A DNA stretch of 64,000 bases from Flavobacterium muglaense (GTDB lineage Bacteria > Bacteroidota > Bacteroidia > Flavobacteriales > Flavobacteriaceae): contig NZ_JACRUK010000005.1 of NCBI RefSeq assembly GCF_014305155.1, positions 1-64,000 on the forward strand, given 5' to 3'. The position numbers and the translations under genes were made by a program. The notes beneath the pieces are model-generated. The model worked only from the letters and a program-made list of their open reading frames with translations. It searched no databases and was not told where the DNA came from. Positions 37,484 through 45,277 of the stretch are shown here, in pieces (within the stretch, counting starts at the first letter, position 1; every line of letters starts with the position of its first letter).

Positions 37484-38761
37484 ATGTCAAAAACAGCTAT
37501 ATTAGAATTTGATGGTAAAAAGTATGAGTTTCCTGTAGTTAAAGGGAGCGAAAATGAAGAAGCTATCGATATTAACAAATTACGTGATTTAACAGGAGCT
37601 ATAACTTTAGATCCAGGTTACAAAAATTCAGGTTCATGTACAAGTAAAATCACTTTCCTTGATGGAGAGCTAGGTATTTTACGTTACAGAGGATATTCAA
37701 TTGAAGACTTAGCAGAGAAAGCAGACTTCTTAGAAGTTTCTTTCCTATTGATCTTTGGTGAATTGCCTACGGCTGCTCAATTGAAGCAGTTTGAGGTGGA
37801 TATTAGAAAGCACACATTGGTGAACGAAGAGATGAAAAACATCATCGATGGTTTCCCAAGAACAGCCCATCCTATGGGAGTTTTAGCTGCTCTAACAAGT
37901 GCTTTAACAGCTTTTAATCCTAAGTCGGTAAATGTAGATAATGAAAAAGAAATGTACCATGCAGTTTGTAAAACTATGGGTAAATTTTTAGTAATTGCTA
38001 CTTGGACGTATAGAAAAAGTATGGGGTATCCTTTGAATTATTACGATAATACGAAAGGATATGTTGAAAATTTCATGCGTTTAATGTTTGAATTGCCTAC
38101 TGAGCCTTACAAGCCTAATCCAATTGTGATTGATGCATTAGATAAATTGTTTATTCTGCATGCTGATCATGAGCAAAACTGTTCTACTTCAACAGTAAGA
38201 ATGGTTGGTTCTTCTCATGCTGGATTATTTGCTTCGATCTCTGCGGGAGTTTCGGCATTATGGGGGCCTCTTCATGGTGGAGCAAACCAAGCGGTACTTG
38301 AAATGTTAGAAGAAATTCACGCAAATGGTGGAGATACTGATGCTTATTTGGCGAAAGCCAAAGATAAAAATGATCCATTCCGTTTAATGGGATTTGGTCA
38401 TAGAGTATACAAGAACTTTGATCCACGTGCAAAAATCATTAAAAAAGCGGCAAATGAAGTGTTAGCTACTTTAGGAGTTGATGATCCAATTCTTGAAATT
38501 GCTAAAAAATTAGAAGCTGCTGCTCTAGAAGATGAGTACTTCAAAGCAAGAAATTTATATCCTAATGTTGATTTCTATTCTGGAATTATTTACAGAGCAC
38601 TTGGGATTCCTACTGATATGTTTACTGTAATGTTTGCAATTGGTAGATTACCAGGATGGATCGCACAATGGAAAGAAATGCGCGAAAATAAAGAACCAAT
38701 AGGGCGACCTAGACAAATTTATACTGGTGAATCCTTAAGGGATTTCAAAAAGCCAGAATAA
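37484..38761 (+). CDS. gltA: Citrate synthase (type II)
   Basis: The 425-residue enzyme condenses acetyl-CoA with oxaloacetate to start the TCA cycle. Family features are an N-terminal beta-rich region (ILEFDGKKYEFPVVKGSENE, DPGYKNSGSCTSKITFLDGE), and the active-site histidines in LHADHEQNCSTSTVR and FGHRVYKNFDPRA. PLHGGANQAVLEML and the catalytic Asp in NVDFYSGIIYRALG are also present. The length and N-terminal domain fit the type II class, which is hexameric and NADH-sensitive in E. coli; NADH control is not shown here. Confidence 0.97.
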   Translation: MSKTAILEFDGKKYEFPVVKGSENEEAIDINKLRDLTGAITLDPGYKNSGSCTSKITFLDGELGILRYRGYSIEDLAEKADFLEVSFLLIFGELPTAAQLKQFEVDIRKHTLVNEEMKNIIDGFPRTAHPMGVLAALTSALTAFNPKSVNVDNEKEMYHAVCKTMGKFLVIATWTYRKSMGYPLNYYDNTKGYVENFMRLMFELPTEPYKPNPIVIDALDKLFILHADHEQNCSTSTVRMVGSSHAGLFASISAGVSALWGPLHGGANQAVLEMLEEIHANGGDTDAYLAKAKDKNDPFRLMGFGHRVYKNFDPRAKIIKKAANEVLATLGVDDPILEIAKKLEAAALEDEYFKARNLYPNVDFYSGIIYRALGIPTDMFTVMFAIGRLPGWIAQWKEMRENKEPIGRPRQIYTGESLRDFKKPE

Positions 38762-38772
38762 TAAAAACAACT

Positions 38773-38805
38773 AAAAAGCTTCACTATCTAGTGAGGCTTT
38801 TTTTT
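38773..38805 (+). terminator. Terminator of gltA
   Basis: AAAAGC-T-TCACTA pairs with TAGTGA-G-GCTTTT and is followed by a run of T. Its T-run merges into the -7 box of the next gene. Confidence 0.88.
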
Positions 38806-38812
38806 ATCTTTG
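38805..38812 (+). promoter_or_regulatory. -7 promoter box of the DDAH-like gene
   Basis: TATCTTTG matches TAnnTTTG and begins at the end of the gltA terminator T-run, 20 bases before the ATG at 38833. Confidence 0.55.
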
Positions 38813-38832
38813 TAAAAATAATAAAATAACGT

Positions 38833-39747
38833 ATGCTAGAGTTAAATGTAAATAACGAGACTTCAAGGTTAAGAGCTGTCGTTTTAGGGTCGGCAGTTAA
38901 TAATGGGCCTAGCCCAACAATTGACGAAGCATATGATCCTAAGTCCTTAGAACATATTTTGGCCGGTTCCTACCCAATCGAGCGTGATATGGTGGATGAG
39001 ATGGAAGCGTTTAACGCAGTTTTGAAGAAATATAATGTTACTGTTTTTAGACCTGAGTTAATTGAAAATTACAATCAGATTTTTTCACGTGATATAGGAT
39101 TTGTAATTGATGATGTTTTTATCAAAGCTAATATTTTGCCAGATAGAGAACGGGAATTAGACGCGATTCAATATGTGATTGATACTATGAATCCTGCCAA
39201 GGTTGTGCGTCCTCCTGAGGAGGTGCATATTGAAGGTGGTGATGTTATGCTGTGGAATGATTATATTTTTGTAGGAACTTATAAAGGGAGCGATTATAAA
39301 GATTATATGACCGCGCGTACCAATATGAAAGGGGTACAGTTTATTAAAGATTTGTTTCCAAATAAGATTGTCAAAGAGTTCGATTTAGTAAAGTCAAAAT
39401 TAGAAGCGAGAGACAATGCCTTGCACTTGGATTGTTGTTTTCAACCAGTGGGCATAAATAAAGGGATTATCTATAAAAGTGGTTTTCGTGAAGAGGCTGA
39501 TTATTTGTATTTGGTAAACCTGTTTGGTAAAGATAATTTGTTTCATATCACAAGGGACGAAATGTACAATATGAATTCGAATGTCTTTTCAATTGATACA
39601 AACGTTGTTGTGTCTGAAAGAAATTTCACGAGATTGAACAATTGGCTGCGTTCAAATGACTTTATTGTTGAAGAAATTCCTTATGCCGAAATTTCAAAAC
39701 AAGAAGGTTTGCTACGTTGTTCTACCTTACCATTGATAAGAGACTAG
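38833..39747 (+). CDS. Dimethylarginine dimethylaminohydrolase-like amidinohydrolase
   Basis: The 304-residue protein has the five-bladed amidinotransferase/arginine-deiminase fold. Active-site elements are present in order: an Asp in SRDIGFVID, VHIEGGDVML (Glu134-Asp137), the catalytic His198 in NALHLDCCFQ, and the nucleophile Cys296 in LLRCSTLPL. The family hydrolyses guanidino carbons (arginine, methylarginines) or transfers amidino groups. NCBI-type annotation is usually DDAH-family; the real substrate is not determined. It is followed after 60 bases by a second family member (ctlX-like), suggesting a shared arginine/citrulline pathway. Confidence 0.85.
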   Translation: MLELNVNNETSRLRAVVLGSAVNNGPSPTIDEAYDPKSLEHILAGSYPIERDMVDEMEAFNAVLKKYNVTVFRPELIENYNQIFSRDIGFVIDDVFIKANILPDRERELDAIQYVIDTMNPAKVVRPPEEVHIEGGDVMLWNDYIFVGTYKGSDYKDYMTARTNMKGVQFIKDLFPNKIVKEFDLVKSKLEARDNALHLDCCFQPVGINKGIIYKSGFREEADYLYLVNLFGKDNLFHITRDEMYNMNSNVFSIDTNVVVSERNFTRLNNWLRSNDFIVEEIPYAEISKQEGLLRCSTLPLIRD

Positions 39748-39807
39748 ATTATAATGGAGATGTTGTTTAGGCCATCTCAACTAAATATAAAAAATAATAC
39801 TATAAAA

Positions 39808-40743
39808 ATGAAACAAACAACTAATTCAATATTGATGATCCGCCCCGTTGCGTTTCGTATGAATGAGCAAACGGCTGTAAATAATTATTACCAAAAAGTA
39901 CTTGATGGACTTTTGCCGGCGACTGTAAATGCTAAAGCACAACAAGAGTTTGATGATTTTGTAGAAAAGTTAACAGCTGTAGGTGTTGATGTAACGGTGG
40001 TTGATGATACTTTGAATCCTGATACACCAGATAGTATTTTTCCTAACAACTGGGTATCATTTCATGAAAATGGAGATGTTACTTTGTATCCTATGTTTGC
40101 CGAGAATCGTCGTGTAGAACGTCGTGAGGAAATATTTGATGTTTTAGAGGAAAAAGGATTTAAGATTGTCAATATTGTTGATTATACTTCGGCAGAGGAA
40201 GATGGTTTTTTTCTAGAAGGAACAGGAAGTTTGCTTCTTGATAGAGCCAATGAAAAAGGATATTGTGCATTGTCGCCTAGAGCAGATGAAGAATTGTTTA
40301 TTGAGTTCTGTGAAGATTTTGATTATGCACCTGTTTTATTTGAAGCTTTTCAAACGGTGGATGGGGAACGTAAGTTGATTTATCACACGAATGTAATGAT
40401 GTGTTTGGGTGAAACATTTGCTGTTATTTGTGCGGATTGCATTGATGATAAAAAAGAACGCAAAATGGTTCTTGAGTCATTGAAGAAAGATGGTAAAGAA
40501 GTCGTTCTAATAACCGAATCTCAAGTTAATAATTTCGCTGGAAATATGCTTGAAGTTCGTGGAGCCTCTGATAAAAGATATTTAGTAATGAGCGCTGCTG
40601 CACATCAAAGTTTGACCACTAAACAAGTCGAGCAGTTAGAAAAGCATGCAATTATATTGAGCTCAAGTCTGGATACTATAGAAGCATGTGGTGGTGGAAG
40701 TGCGCGCTGTATGATGGCCGAGATATTTTTGCCTAGAGCCTAA
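39808..40743 (+). CDS. ctlX: CtlX-like citrulline/arginine hydrolase
   Basis: A second amidinotransferase-fold enzyme of 311 residues, opening with NSILMIRPVAFRMNEQTAVN. Active-site motifs are SIFPNNWVSFHENGDVTLYPM, FLEGTGSLLLDR, the His in IYHTNVMMCLGE and the Cys301 nucleophile in GGGSARCMMAEIFLPRA. This matches the family named citrulline utilization hydrolase CtlX; the assignment of citrulline as substrate comes from that family name, not from this sequence. I placed the start at the ATG at 39808, since the 18 codons upstream (from 39754) look like an untranslated leader. Confidence 0.82.
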   Translation: MKQTTNSILMIRPVAFRMNEQTAVNNYYQKVLDGLLPATVNAKAQQEFDDFVEKLTAVGVDVTVVDDTLNPDTPDSIFPNNWVSFHENGDVTLYPMFAENRRVERREEIFDVLEEKGFKIVNIVDYTSAEEDGFFLEGTGSLLLDRANEKGYCALSPRADEELFIEFCEDFDYAPVLFEAFQTVDGERKLIYHTNVMMCLGETFAVICADCIDDKKERKMVLESLKKDGKEVVLITESQVNNFAGNMLEVRGASDKRYLVMSAAAHQSLTTKQVEQLEKHAIILSSSLDTIEACGGGSARCMMAEIFLPRA

Positions 40744-40761
40744 TTCACTTTTAAAATTAAA

Positions 40762-40804
40762 AAAAAATGCCCCATGAAGTTTAAAACTATTTGGGGCATT
40801 TTTT
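40762..40804. terminator. Bidirectional intrinsic terminator
   Basis: AAAAAATGCCCCA (40762-40774) pairs perfectly with TGGGGCATTTTTT (40792-40804) around a 17-base loop. A and T tracts flank the GC core, so it can serve both the ctlX-like gene and the convergent marC. Confidence 0.88.
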
Positions 40805-40828
40805 ATGGAAAGAAAAGTTGGGTATTGT

Positions 40829-41461
40829 TTATTTCATAAAATTAGTTTCAACAATTGTAATGATCGAACTGATGATGTATTGAACTCCAATAGCAATAAC
40901 GATAAATCCCACAATTCTAGAGATGGCTACAATTCCGGATGCTCCAAGTAGTTTTGCTAGAAAATGGGCACTTCTCAAGGTTACGAAAATAGCAATGGCT
41001 ACCGCTAGAATGGCCAAAATTGAAATGATGATGTCGCTTGTGTTTTGATGTTCATGGTAAAAAGCGATCAATAATGAGATTGATCCTGGTCCAGCAAGCA
41101 TTGGGATCGCTAGAGGAGTAAGAGCAATGTCGTTTCTTCTTTGCGCGTCATTTTCCACCTTTTTATTTACACCTCTCTTCTTATTGAAATTGCCGGTCAA
41201 TAATGAAAATCCCGAAGTAGCAATGATAATACCTCCCGCAATGCGCAATGCTTCAATGCTAATACCGAAAAATGACAATACATATTCTCCAAAAAAGAAT
41301 GAAATAATTAAGATGATAAAAACATTGATGGCGGTCCATAATGAAATCCTAGAACGCTCTTTTTTATCGTCGTCCATCGTTAGGCCAACAAATATTGGGA
41401 CAGTTCCTATAGGGTTTATAACAGAGAAAAGTGCGGCAAATAAGTAAATAAAAAGTTCCAT
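40829..41461 (-). CDS. MarC-family integral membrane protein
   Basis: The 210-residue protein has about six hydrophobic segments and the family hallmarks FAALFSVINPIGTVPIFVGLT at the N-terminus and LTPLAIPMLAGPGSISLLIAFYHE in the middle. The charged loop KKRGVNKKVENDAQRRND lies between them. MarC proteins were once linked to multiple antibiotic resistance, but that link was withdrawn; function remains unknown. The gene converges with ctlX and is divergent from the CoA-binding protein gene. Confidence 0.9.
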   Translation of the reverse strand: MELFIYLFAALFSVINPIGTVPIFVGLTMDDDKKERSRISLWTAINVFIILIISFFFGEYVLSFFGISIEALRIAGGIIIATSGFSLLTGNFNKKRGVNKKVENDAQRRNDIALTPLAIPMLAGPGSISLLIAFYHEHQNTSDIIISILAILAVAIAIFVTLRSAHFLAKLLGASGIVAISRIVGFIVIAIGVQYIISSIITIVETNFMK

Positions 41462-41612
41462 GTTTTTTTTGCGAAATTAGGTGGTTCGGTTTAAGGAAAA
41501 CACTGCTGTGAGATTAAGAAAATGTTATAATTAATCAATTGATTGAAGTACTTTTCCTTTAGAAAAAAATGAAAGATATTGATTTAATTGAAAACAAGCT
41601 ATAGTATTTTAG

Positions 41613-41620
41613 TACTTTTG
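41613..41620 (+). promoter_or_regulatory. -7 promoter box of the CoA-binding protein gene
   Basis: TACTTTTG matches TAnnTTTG, with a TTG at 41588-41590 about 22 bases upstream. It lies 22 bases before the ATG at 41643. Confidence 0.6.
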
Positions 41621-41642
41621 CTAAAAAAATAATTGCAACACA

Positions 41643-42008
41643 ATGAAAAATAAGAAAACTTTAGTACTTGGTGCTTCGACAAAACCAGAGAGATATGCTT
41701 TTAAAGCCATTACAATGCTTGTAGATAAAGGGCATTCGGTGCTGGCGATCGGTCAAAATAATGGTGAAGTAGCCGGCATAAAAATCAAGACTAAAGCTAT
41801 TCCTTTGTCAAATATTGATACTATAAGTTTGTATTTAAACCCAGCTCGCCAACGTGATTATTACAATTATATCGTAGAAGCTAAGCCAAAACGAGTGATT
41901 TTTAATCCAGGAACAGAGAATCCAGAGTTAGTTCAACTTTTAGAACTGAATAATATAAAATCAGAGGTAGCTTGTACTTTGGTGCTATTGACTACTAATA
42001 GATATTAA
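41643..42008 (+). CDS. CoA-binding domain protein
   Basis: The 121-residue protein is a single Rossmann-type CoA-binding domain (YccU-like). The nucleotide-binding loop is TLVLGASTKPERYAFKAITML (residues 5-25), followed by GHSVLAIGQNNGEVAGIKI and the conserved VIFNPGTENPELVQLLELNNI. Related proteins bind CoA or NAD(P) and may act as regulatory modules; no catalytic residues are recognised. It has its own promoter, and repeat copy C follows its stop. Confidence 0.82.
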   Translation: MKNKKTLVLGASTKPERYAFKAITMLVDKGHSVLAIGQNNGEVAGIKIKTKAIPLSNIDTISLYLNPARQRDYYNYIVEAKPKRVIFNPGTENPELVQLLELNNIKSEVACTLVLLTTNRY

Positions 42009-42025
42009 TTTTTTTAGTAGATAAA

Positions 42026-42127
42026 CCTGCTATTCCTTGCACCTATGCAAAGCGGATTGACGGACTAATCTTTTCCTTTTTTTAAAGAAAAAAAATGGAA
42101 AAGGATTTCCACTGCTATCAGGACTAG
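42026..42127 (+). repeat. Dispersed structured intergenic repeat, copy C
   Basis: The + strand carries the same boxes as copies A and B: GACGGACTAATCTTTT then AAAAGGATTTCCACTGCTAT. Between them TCTTTTCC-T7 pairs with A8-TGGAAAAGGA around an AAAG loop. It fills the gap between the CoA-binding gene and the convergent symporter gene; here it could also act as a terminator for both. Confidence 0.68.
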
Positions 42128-42131
42128 AAAT

Positions 42132-43640
42132 CTAAAACGATATCTTTTCTGATGAAGGTTTGCTAATTAATAATAAACCAATAAAAGTAATCAGGCCGTT
42201 GATGATGATTAATTCGTTGTCAAAAACGTACCCAAAAAACAAAGCTTTAGAATTCTCGGTTATTAAAAAAGTAAGCGCTGGAGCAAGGATACAAATCAAA
42301 GGGACATATTTATCAATTACGGTTTTTGATTTCATAAAAAGACCAAAACAATACAGTCCTAATAAAGGGCCGTAGGTATAGGATGCAACTCTAAAGATCA
42401 TACCTACTACTGAGCTGTCATTGACAGCATTGAATAAAATGATCACCAAGAACATTAAAAGCGAAAAACCTACATGAACAAAATGTCTTGTTCGTACTAC
42501 ATTGGGTTTATTTAAGTTTTCGGTTTTGTCCATGTGTAAAAAATCTACACAAAACGAAGTAGTAAGTGCTGTTAAAGCCGAATCGGTTGTGGCAAATGTT
42601 GCGGCTGTTAAGCCTAGTAAAAAGATGATGGATGGGACAAAACTTAAATGATGAAATGCTATTTCAGGGAAAAGCAAATCGGTTCTAGGTTTTCCAGTAA
42701 TCAAATCAGTAGGTACTTCAATTCCGTTTCTGTTGGCATAAATGTATAAAAGCGCACCTACACTCAAAAAGAAAATATTGATCAGGACAAAAATCCCTGT
42801 AAAAGTGAACATGTTTTTTTGTGCTTCTTCAATAGTAGCGCAGCTCAAATTTTTTTGCATAAGATCTTGGTCCAGTCCTACCATGGCAATAGTTACAAAT
42901 ATCCCACCTAGTATTTGTTTGATAAAATGAAACTTACTCGAAAGGAAATCATCAAAGAAAAATATTTTCGAATAATTACTATTCTTGACTTCTTCAAAAG
43001 CATCAACAAAGCTCAGGTTTAAGCTTTGGCAAATAAAGTAAATGGTCAAAAAAACTGAACTTACTAAAAAAAGTGTTTGTAGTGTGTCTGTGATTATGAT
43101 CGTTTTTAAACCACCGCGATAGGTGTAAGCAAAAATTAAAGCGAGTGAAATTAAGACAGTAGCTGCAAATGGAATGTTATAAAAATCAAATACAAAGCGT
43201 TGCAAAACGATAACGACAAGGTACAATCTAAACGCTGATCCAATTGTTCTACTAATTAGGAAAATGGTAGCTGCCGTTTTGTAGGAATAAGTACCAAGTC
43301 GTTGTTCAATATAGCCGTAAATAGACGTCAAGTTCATTCGGTAGTAAAGGGGTAATAAGACCTTGGCAATAATTATAAAGCCTATTGCGTTTCCCAATAC
43401 AAACTGAAAGTATTTGAATTGCTCTCCACTGGGTGCTCCCACCTCACCGGGAACCGAAATGAAAGTCACACCCGAAAGTGCTGTTCCAATCATTCCAAAA
43501 GCGACGAGATACCATTTAGAATTCTTGTTGGCTTTAAAGAACGCTTCGTTGCCGCTATTGTTTTTGCTGGTAAAATGCGAAATGGCAAATAAAATCCCGA
43601 AGTAGATTAGGATTAAAGTGAGTATAGTAGCTGGTGTCAT
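42132..43640 (-). CDS. Sodium:solute symporter (SSS family)
   Basis: The 502-residue membrane transporter has about 13 hydrophobic spans. The N-terminus YFGILFAISHFTSKNNSGNEAFFKANKNSKWYLVAFGMIGTALSGVTFISVPG carries the SSS opening and a sodium-site-like SGVTFISVPG. VGLDQDLMQKNLSCATIEEAQKNM and TFATTDSALTALTTSF are the conserved later motifs; the latter bears the Na2-site serine/threonine pair. The substrate (sugar, amino acid, or other) cannot be decided. It is read toward the CoA-binding gene and away from recR. Confidence 0.88.
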   Translation of the reverse strand: MTPATILTLILIYFGILFAISHFTSKNNSGNEAFFKANKNSKWYLVAFGMIGTALSGVTFISVPGEVGAPSGEQFKYFQFVLGNAIGFIIIAKVLLPLYYRMNLTSIYGYIEQRLGTYSYKTAATIFLISRTIGSAFRLYLVVIVLQRFVFDFYNIPFAATVLISLALIFAYTYRGGLKTIIITDTLQTLFLVSSVFLTIYFICQSLNLSFVDAFEEVKNSNYSKIFFFDDFLSSKFHFIKQILGGIFVTIAMVGLDQDLMQKNLSCATIEEAQKNMFTFTGIFVLINIFFLSVGALLYIYANRNGIEVPTDLITGKPRTDLLFPEIAFHHLSFVPSIIFLLGLTAATFATTDSALTALTTSFCVDFLHMDKTENLNKPNVVRTRHFVHVGFSLLMFLVIILFNAVNDSSVVGMIFRVASYTYGPLLGLYCFGLFMKSKTVIDKYVPLICILAPALTFLITENSKALFFGYVFDNELIIINGLITFIGLLLISKPSSEKISF

Positions 43641-43770
43641 GTATGGTAATTTGAGGAGGCAAAATACAATTTTTTGTTTAAATCAAGATTTGTTAAATTG
43701 TTTATTTAGAAAACCACCAATTTTCCTAGGGTATTCCTGAAATTACCCTTTAATTGAATAAACAAATTAT

Positions 43771-43778
43771 TACATTTG
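43771..43778 (+). promoter_or_regulatory. -7 promoter box of recR, adjacent to the start codon
   Basis: TACATTTG matches TAnnTTTG and is separated from the recR ATG (43784) by only five bases (TAGTT), implying a leaderless or near-leaderless message. A TTTA lies about 20 bases upstream in place of TTTG. Confidence 0.6.
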
Positions 43779-43783
43779 TAGTT

Positions 43784-44404
43784 ATGGAATTTTCGTCAAA
43801 ATTAATAGAGAAAGCAGTAAACGAGATATCGCAGTTGCCTGGAATCGGAAAAAGATCGGCCTTGCGATTAGCGTTGCATTTATTGAAGCAGCCTAAGGAG
43901 CAAACGCGTTTTTTAGCGGAAGCGTTACTAAGCATGAGAGCGGATATTAAGTATTGTGATAATTGTCATAATATCTCAGACAGTACCACTTGTGAAATAT
44001 GTGCTAATACAAACAGGAATCATCAAATAGTATGTGTGGTTGAGGATATTCGGGATGTAATGGCAATTGAAAACACGGGTCAGTTTAGAGGTGTTTATCA
44101 TGTATTGGGCGGAAAAATATCACCCATTGATGGAGTTGGCCCAAGTCAATTAAAAATTAGCACGCTGGTTGAAAAAGTAAAAACAGGAACCGTAAGCGAA
44201 GTTATTTTTGCGTTAAGCTCAACGATGGAAGGCGATACAACTAATTTTTATATTTTTAAACAAATTGCCGATTGTGATATTGTTGTTTCAACTATTGCCA
44301 GGGGTATAGCAGTAGGAGACGAACTTGAATACGCAGATGAAGTGACATTGGGACGTAGTATATTGCATAGGGTACCATTCGATAAGGCTTTTAAGAACAA
44401 TTAA
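43784..44404 (+). CDS. recR: Recombination mediator protein RecR
   Basis: The 206-residue protein acts with RecF and RecO to load RecA on gapped DNA. Domains in order: helix-hairpin-helix ([20 protein letters not shown]), a four-cysteine zinc finger ([18 protein letters not shown]), a Toprim domain ([32 protein letters not shown]), and a Walker-B-like C-terminus ([27 protein letters not shown]). I chose the ATG at 43784 ([12 protein letters not shown]) because the frame's upstream extension to a TTG at 43754 contains the promoter box. Confidence 0.96.
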   Translation: MEFSSKLIEKAVNEISQLPGIGKRSALRLALHLLKQPKEQTRFLAEALLSMRADIKYCDNCHNISDSTTCEICANTNRNHQIVCVVEDIRDVMAIENTGQFRGVYHVLGGKISPIDGVGPSQLKISTLVEKVKTGTVSEVIFALSSTMEGDTTNFYIFKQIADCDIVVSTIARGIAVGDELEYADEVTLGRSILHRVPFDKAFKNN

Positions 44405-44448
44405 CCCAGATAAAAATAACATAACTTTAAATATAGTAAATGAAAAGC

Positions 44449-44456
44449 TATATTTG
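44449..44456 (+). promoter_or_regulatory. -7 promoter box of the first polysaccharide export operon
   Basis: TATATTTG is an exact TAnnTTTG match 17 bases before the ATG at 44474. It probably drives the genes from 44474 to about 53063, because gaps among them are short and no internal terminator was found. Confidence 0.65.
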
Positions 44457-44473
44457 TTATTCAAAATAAAGTA

Positions 44474-45262
44474 ATGAGCAAGTATATATTCTTTTTATTG
44501 TTAACTATTGGTGTTTTATTTACTTCTTGTATCTCCACTCAAGATTTGATTTATTTACAAAATAAGGACGCTGCTACAACTGATAATTCGATAGCAGCGG
44601 TCATGTCAAAACCATATCGATTGCAAACTAATGATGTTTTGAGTATCAATATCAAAGCAATTGACCCGAAACTAGTAGCTATTTTTAATACAACAGAAAA
44701 AGCCGAATCGGAAAAATCAGATGCTGGTTTGTATTACAATGGATTTACCGTGGACGATCATGGTAACATTAGGATGCCTATTTTGGGAGAAATCAATGTC
44801 ATAGGGTACACTGTTGAAGAGGTAAGGGTTAAAATTGAAAAACAATTATTAGAAGAATATTTTAAAAAAGAAGCTAATATTTTTGTCACTGTAAAGTTGG
44901 CTGGATTTAGATATACCATCAATGGTGAAGTGGGGAGTACTGGTACAAAAGTGTTGTATCAAGAGCATGTTAATATCATGGAAGCTATTGCTAATTCTGG
45001 CGATATCACAATAACCGGAAATAGAAAAGCGGTTACAATCATTAGGCAGTCGCCTACAGGTAGTGAAATGCATGATCTCGATTTAACCGACAGGAATGTG
45101 ATTAATTCGCCTTATTTTTATTTGCAACCTCATGATTATATTTATGTGAAACCGCTCAAACAAAAAACGTGGGGAACAGGAAAAACAGGTATAGAGTCAT
45201 TGGGTACAATAATCACATTGTTGTCTTTGGCTACGACCACCTTTTTATTATTAAAAAACTAA
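44474..45262 (+). CDS. Polysaccharide export lipoprotein, Wza-like (short form)
   Basis: The 262-residue outer-membrane lipoprotein has a signal peptide with lipobox (LFTSC, Cys19). The Poly_export domain (about 50-145: YRLQTNDVLSINIKAIDPKL, FTVDDHGNIRMPILGEINVIGYTVEEV) is followed by an SLBB-like domain (YTINGEVGSTGTKVLYQEHVNIMEAIANSGDIT). A C-terminal hydrophobic segment (IESLGTIITLLSLATTTFLLL) may be the amphipathic/membrane helix of Wza-type channels. It exports polysaccharide across the outer membrane together with the Wzc-type protein encoded 15 bases downstream. Confidence 0.88.
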   Translation: MSKYIFFLLLTIGVLFTSCISTQDLIYLQNKDAATTDNSIAAVMSKPYRLQTNDVLSINIKAIDPKLVAIFNTTEKAESEKSDAGLYYNGFTVDDHGNIRMPILGEINVIGYTVEEVRVKIEKQLLEEYFKKEANIFVTVKLAGFRYTINGEVGSTGTKVLYQEHVNIMEAIANSGDITITGNRKAVTIIRQSPTGSEMHDLDLTDRNVINSPYFYLQPHDYIYVKPLKQKTWGTGKTGIESLGTIITLLSLATTTFLLLKN

Positions 45263-45277
45263 AATACTGTTCAAAGA

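Noticed and set aside
39754..39807. Longer start for the CtlX-like gene
   Set aside because: The added 18 residues are not family-like; the ATG at 39808 fits the family start.
43754..43783. Upstream TTG start for recR
   Set aside because: The extension contains the TAnnTTTG promoter box and is not RecR-like.
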